Source of the DNA: DASZHA01 sp049644325
GTDB taxonomy: Bacteria > Chloroflexota > Dormibacteria > DASZGP01
NCBI GenBank assembly: GCA_049644325.1
Contig: JBARRR010000139.1
Coordinates: forward strand, 1-23,871
Length of the DNA stretch: 23,871 nucleotides
Direction: 5' to 3'
Made by a program: the position numbers and the translations under genes. This document shows positions 22,039-23,871 of the stretch, one piece after another; position 1 is the stretch's first letter, and every line of letters begins with the position of its first letter. Below the pieces are notes generated by a model, which did no database searches, was not told where the DNA came from, and saw nothing but the letters and a program-made list of their open reading frames with translations.

Positions 22039-23871
22039 CTACAGCCCGGTGACGCCGTCCCAGCCCCACGCGAAGTAGGGCGCCCCGCCTGGCTGGGGGT
22101 TGGTCACCTGGCCACTGACCGTGAGGAAGTCGGATTTCTGGACCTGCCCCCAGGGCGCCCGTCGAGGCGCTTCATGGGGGTCCTGGCCTGAACGGTTGGG
22201 CACATCGGCGGTGGGTGGGGGGTCGGTGCCGTTGTTGCCGCCAGGCGGAACCGTCCGCACCGGCCCGGTGTCGAACAGGGTGATGGCGGAGCCTTCGTAC
22301 GGGAAGGCACCGATCTCGGGAATGTCCCAGAACACGTCCTGGTAGGTCCCGAAGCGCTTGGTCACCAGTGGCGGATACAGGCCGCGGGCCCCGATGGTGC
22401 GGGCCTCGGTCTCGGCCGTGATGTTGGCCACCTGGTGATCGCCATACCCGACCTGGAGCAGGACGTTGTGGCGCGGCGTGTTGGGCAGCCCTGTCCGCAT
22501 GTGGCTGGCGTAGCCGTTGGGATCAGATCGGTCCCACAGCGTCTGGATGAGGTCGAGGACCAGCATCCGCTGCGACTGGTCGGGGTAGGCGGTGTCGAAG
22601 ACGTTGGAGTACCCGATCGAACCGGTGGGGTCGGTCGGCTTGAACGTGGTGGGGTCGAACTGTGAGAGCGATTTGTTGGCGACGTAGTCGCTTGAGCGGG
22701 GGAGCAGGATGGAGTAGTCCATCCCCGGCACGCCCAGGACACAGCGGTTGACATCGACGGACACCGCGCAGACCGTGCCGCCGAAGATGCCGCCCTGGCT
22801 GTTGCCGTCGTAGTAGGCCTGGCGGGTATCGATGAATGACGTCCCATCGGCCCACTGGAACGCGGCATTAGACCCCAATCCGCCAGGGTGGACCATGGCG
22901 CGAGCCAGGTAGAGGAAGTTGAGCTCACCCTGCTGGACACGGTCGGTGAGGAAGGGGAAGCGCGACAGGTCGGCCAGCGCCAGGACCGCGTTGGGCACGT
23001 CCGCGGTGGCCATCCCGAACCAGTCCGTGGCGCAGTACATCATCCCGAACCGTGACGCCATGTCCTGCTGGGGGCTGGAGTTCACCTCCCCGGCGCTACC
23101 GAAGAGGCCGTGGCCGTACTCGACCGGTCGCATCGTCTGGTGGTTTTCATAGGCCCCCCGGCCGACGTTGCAGATGTAGTTGGCCTGGTAGGTCGAGCCC
23201 GGCACCCTCGTCGGCGTGGCATCGGGGTTCAGCGGGTCGAGGGCGAACTGCCCCGGGGTGGGACAGTCGTTGAAGATCGACTGCGTCAGCGCCGCGCATT
23301 TCTGCGGTGGATCGCACGTCGGCGCGATGTAGCAGGGCACCGTGAAGTGGCCGGCGACCTGCCGCGCCAGGCGGCTGTTCTGCGCCGGCGTGTAGTTGGT
23401 CACCGCGTCGACCGTGAACGCGGGGGCGCCGCCGGCGACCCTGCCGTCGGCGAGGTTGGTATCGCCGAGCTGGGCGAAGGCGTCGTCACGGATGGCCAGC
23501 AGGCGCCCGGTGACGTTCGTGGTGCTGGCGGTGGTGAAGTCCCAGGCGAGGTAGAGATCGTTGCGCCTGACCCCCGCGCGCTGCAGTGTCCTCAAGACGT
23601 TCTCCATGTGGCCCGTTCGCGGGTCGGTCAGCGATGCCATCCCGTCGCGGTAGGCCTTGAAGCCGGCCGACGCCTGCGCGGTGCTGCCGTCGTCCTTGAC
23701 CAGGTGGCGCAGGGCGACGATGTAGCGGTGCCCGTCGGTGAGGTTGACCGCCGGGTGGATGACCAGGTCCTGCTGCACCGACCCGGTGGCGACAAGGCCC
23801 GACTCCTGCGTGTATTGATCGACCTCGACCCAGACCGGGGTTCGCTTTCCGGTCTCGACGTCGAGCAGGAC
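22039..23871 (-). CDS. Alpha/beta hydrolase, probably exported (5' partial)
   Basis: The frame is open from the right edge of the window, so the N-terminus and any signal peptide are missing; 610 residues are visible. The nucleophile elbow is GNSQGG (Ser about residue 358 of the visible part, codon at 22798-22800), preceded by an oxyanion-like PVEYGHGLFGSAGE segment. A likely catalytic His is in QVGYGDHQV. Eight or so cysteines (for example CYIAPTCDPPQKC and YICNVG) and the lack of membrane helices suggest a disulfide-containing exported enzyme. The C-terminal 80 residues are proline- and glycine-rich with little structure. The overall plan resembles large uncharacterised bacterial secreted hydrolases. 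Substrate class (ester, peptide, polymer) cannot be told. It is convergent with the VOC gene. Confidence 0.8.
   Translation of the reverse strand, partial: VLLDVETGKRTPVWVEVDQYTQESGLVATGSVQQDLVIHPAVNLTDGHRYIVALRHLVKDDGSTAQASAGFKAYRDGMASLTDPRTGHMENVLRTLQRAGVRRNDLYLAWDFTTASTTNVTGRLLAIRDDAFAQLGDTNLADGRVAGGAPAFTVDAVTNYTPAQNSRLARQVAGHFTVPCYIAPTCDPPQKCAALTQSIFNDCPTPGQFALDPLNPDATPTRVPGSTYQANYICNVGRGAYENHQTMRPVEYGHGLFGSAGEVNSSPQQDMASRFGMMYCATDWFGMATADVPNAVLALADLSRFPFLTDRVQQGELNFLYLARAMVHPGGLGSNAAFQWADGTSFIDTRQAYYDGNSQGGIFGGTVCAVSVDVNRCVLGVPGMDYSILLPRSSDYVANKSLSQFDPTTFKPTDPTGSIGYSNVFDTAYPDQSQRMLVLDLIQTLWDRSDPNGYASHMRTGLPNTPRHNVLLQVGYGDHQVANITAETEARTIGARGLYPPLVTKRFGTYQDVFWDIPEIGAFPYEGSAITLFDTGPVRTVPPGGNNGTDPPPTADVPNRSGQDPHEAPRRAPWGQVQKSDFLTVSGQVTNPQPGGAPYFAWGWDGVTGL

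Overview
The window is gene-dense, GC-rich bacterial DNA with about 20 protein genes, short gaps and frequent 4-bp or larger overlaps. I see no rRNA, tRNA, CRISPR array, insertion sequence or phage gene. Starts are a mix of ATG, GTG and apparently TTG or CTG. Shine-Dalgarno sequences are clear at several genes. The family mix (Rv0386-type cyclase-ATPase, CHAD protein, Tat-type Liv lipoprotein, fatty acyl-AMP ligase, BBE-type flavoenzyme) points to a soil actinobacterium or a Dormibacterota/Chloroflexota-like relative. This placement is inference; no marker gene is present.

Layout. (1) 1-2563: the 3' part of a fatty acyl-AMP ligase/acyl carrier protein/thioesterase protein, then a phosphopantetheinyl transferase that could prime its carrier domain. 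A small antisense membrane protein overlaps the transferase end. (2) 2699-5358: an orphan membrane histidine kinase, convergent with an ABM-domain membrane protein. (3) 5517-10034: a complete Liv-type ABC importer operon (binding lipoprotein, two permeases, two ATPases), with all genes overlapping or nearly touching. (4) 10043-12961: a cyclase/STAND-ATPase/TPR regulator convergent with the importer. (5) 13138-15313: a MatB-like malonyl-CoA synthetase and a proline-rich protein with W-x-G repeats and a C-terminal beta domain that may be FAIM1-like. (6) 15363-16742: a covalent-flavin oxidoreductase, separated from the preceding gene by a strong hairpin. (7) 16854-22017: a divergent locus. TetR and a CHAD protein run leftward. 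A macrolide-type glycosyltransferase, an APH-type kinase, an SDR oxidoreductase and a VOC protein run rightward. Two near-identical palindromes exactly 21 bp apart lie in the TetR/glycosyltransferase gap. (8) 22039-23871: a probably exported alpha/beta hydrolase, cut by the window edge.

The most interesting parts are the double-operator TetR locus with two group-transfer enzymes (candidate small-molecule inactivation), the fatty acyl-AMP ligase/thioesterase cassette with its own transferase, the LivH gene whose conserved N-terminus precedes any standard start codon, the possible bacterial FAIM1-like domain, and the unlisted 47-residue membrane protein.
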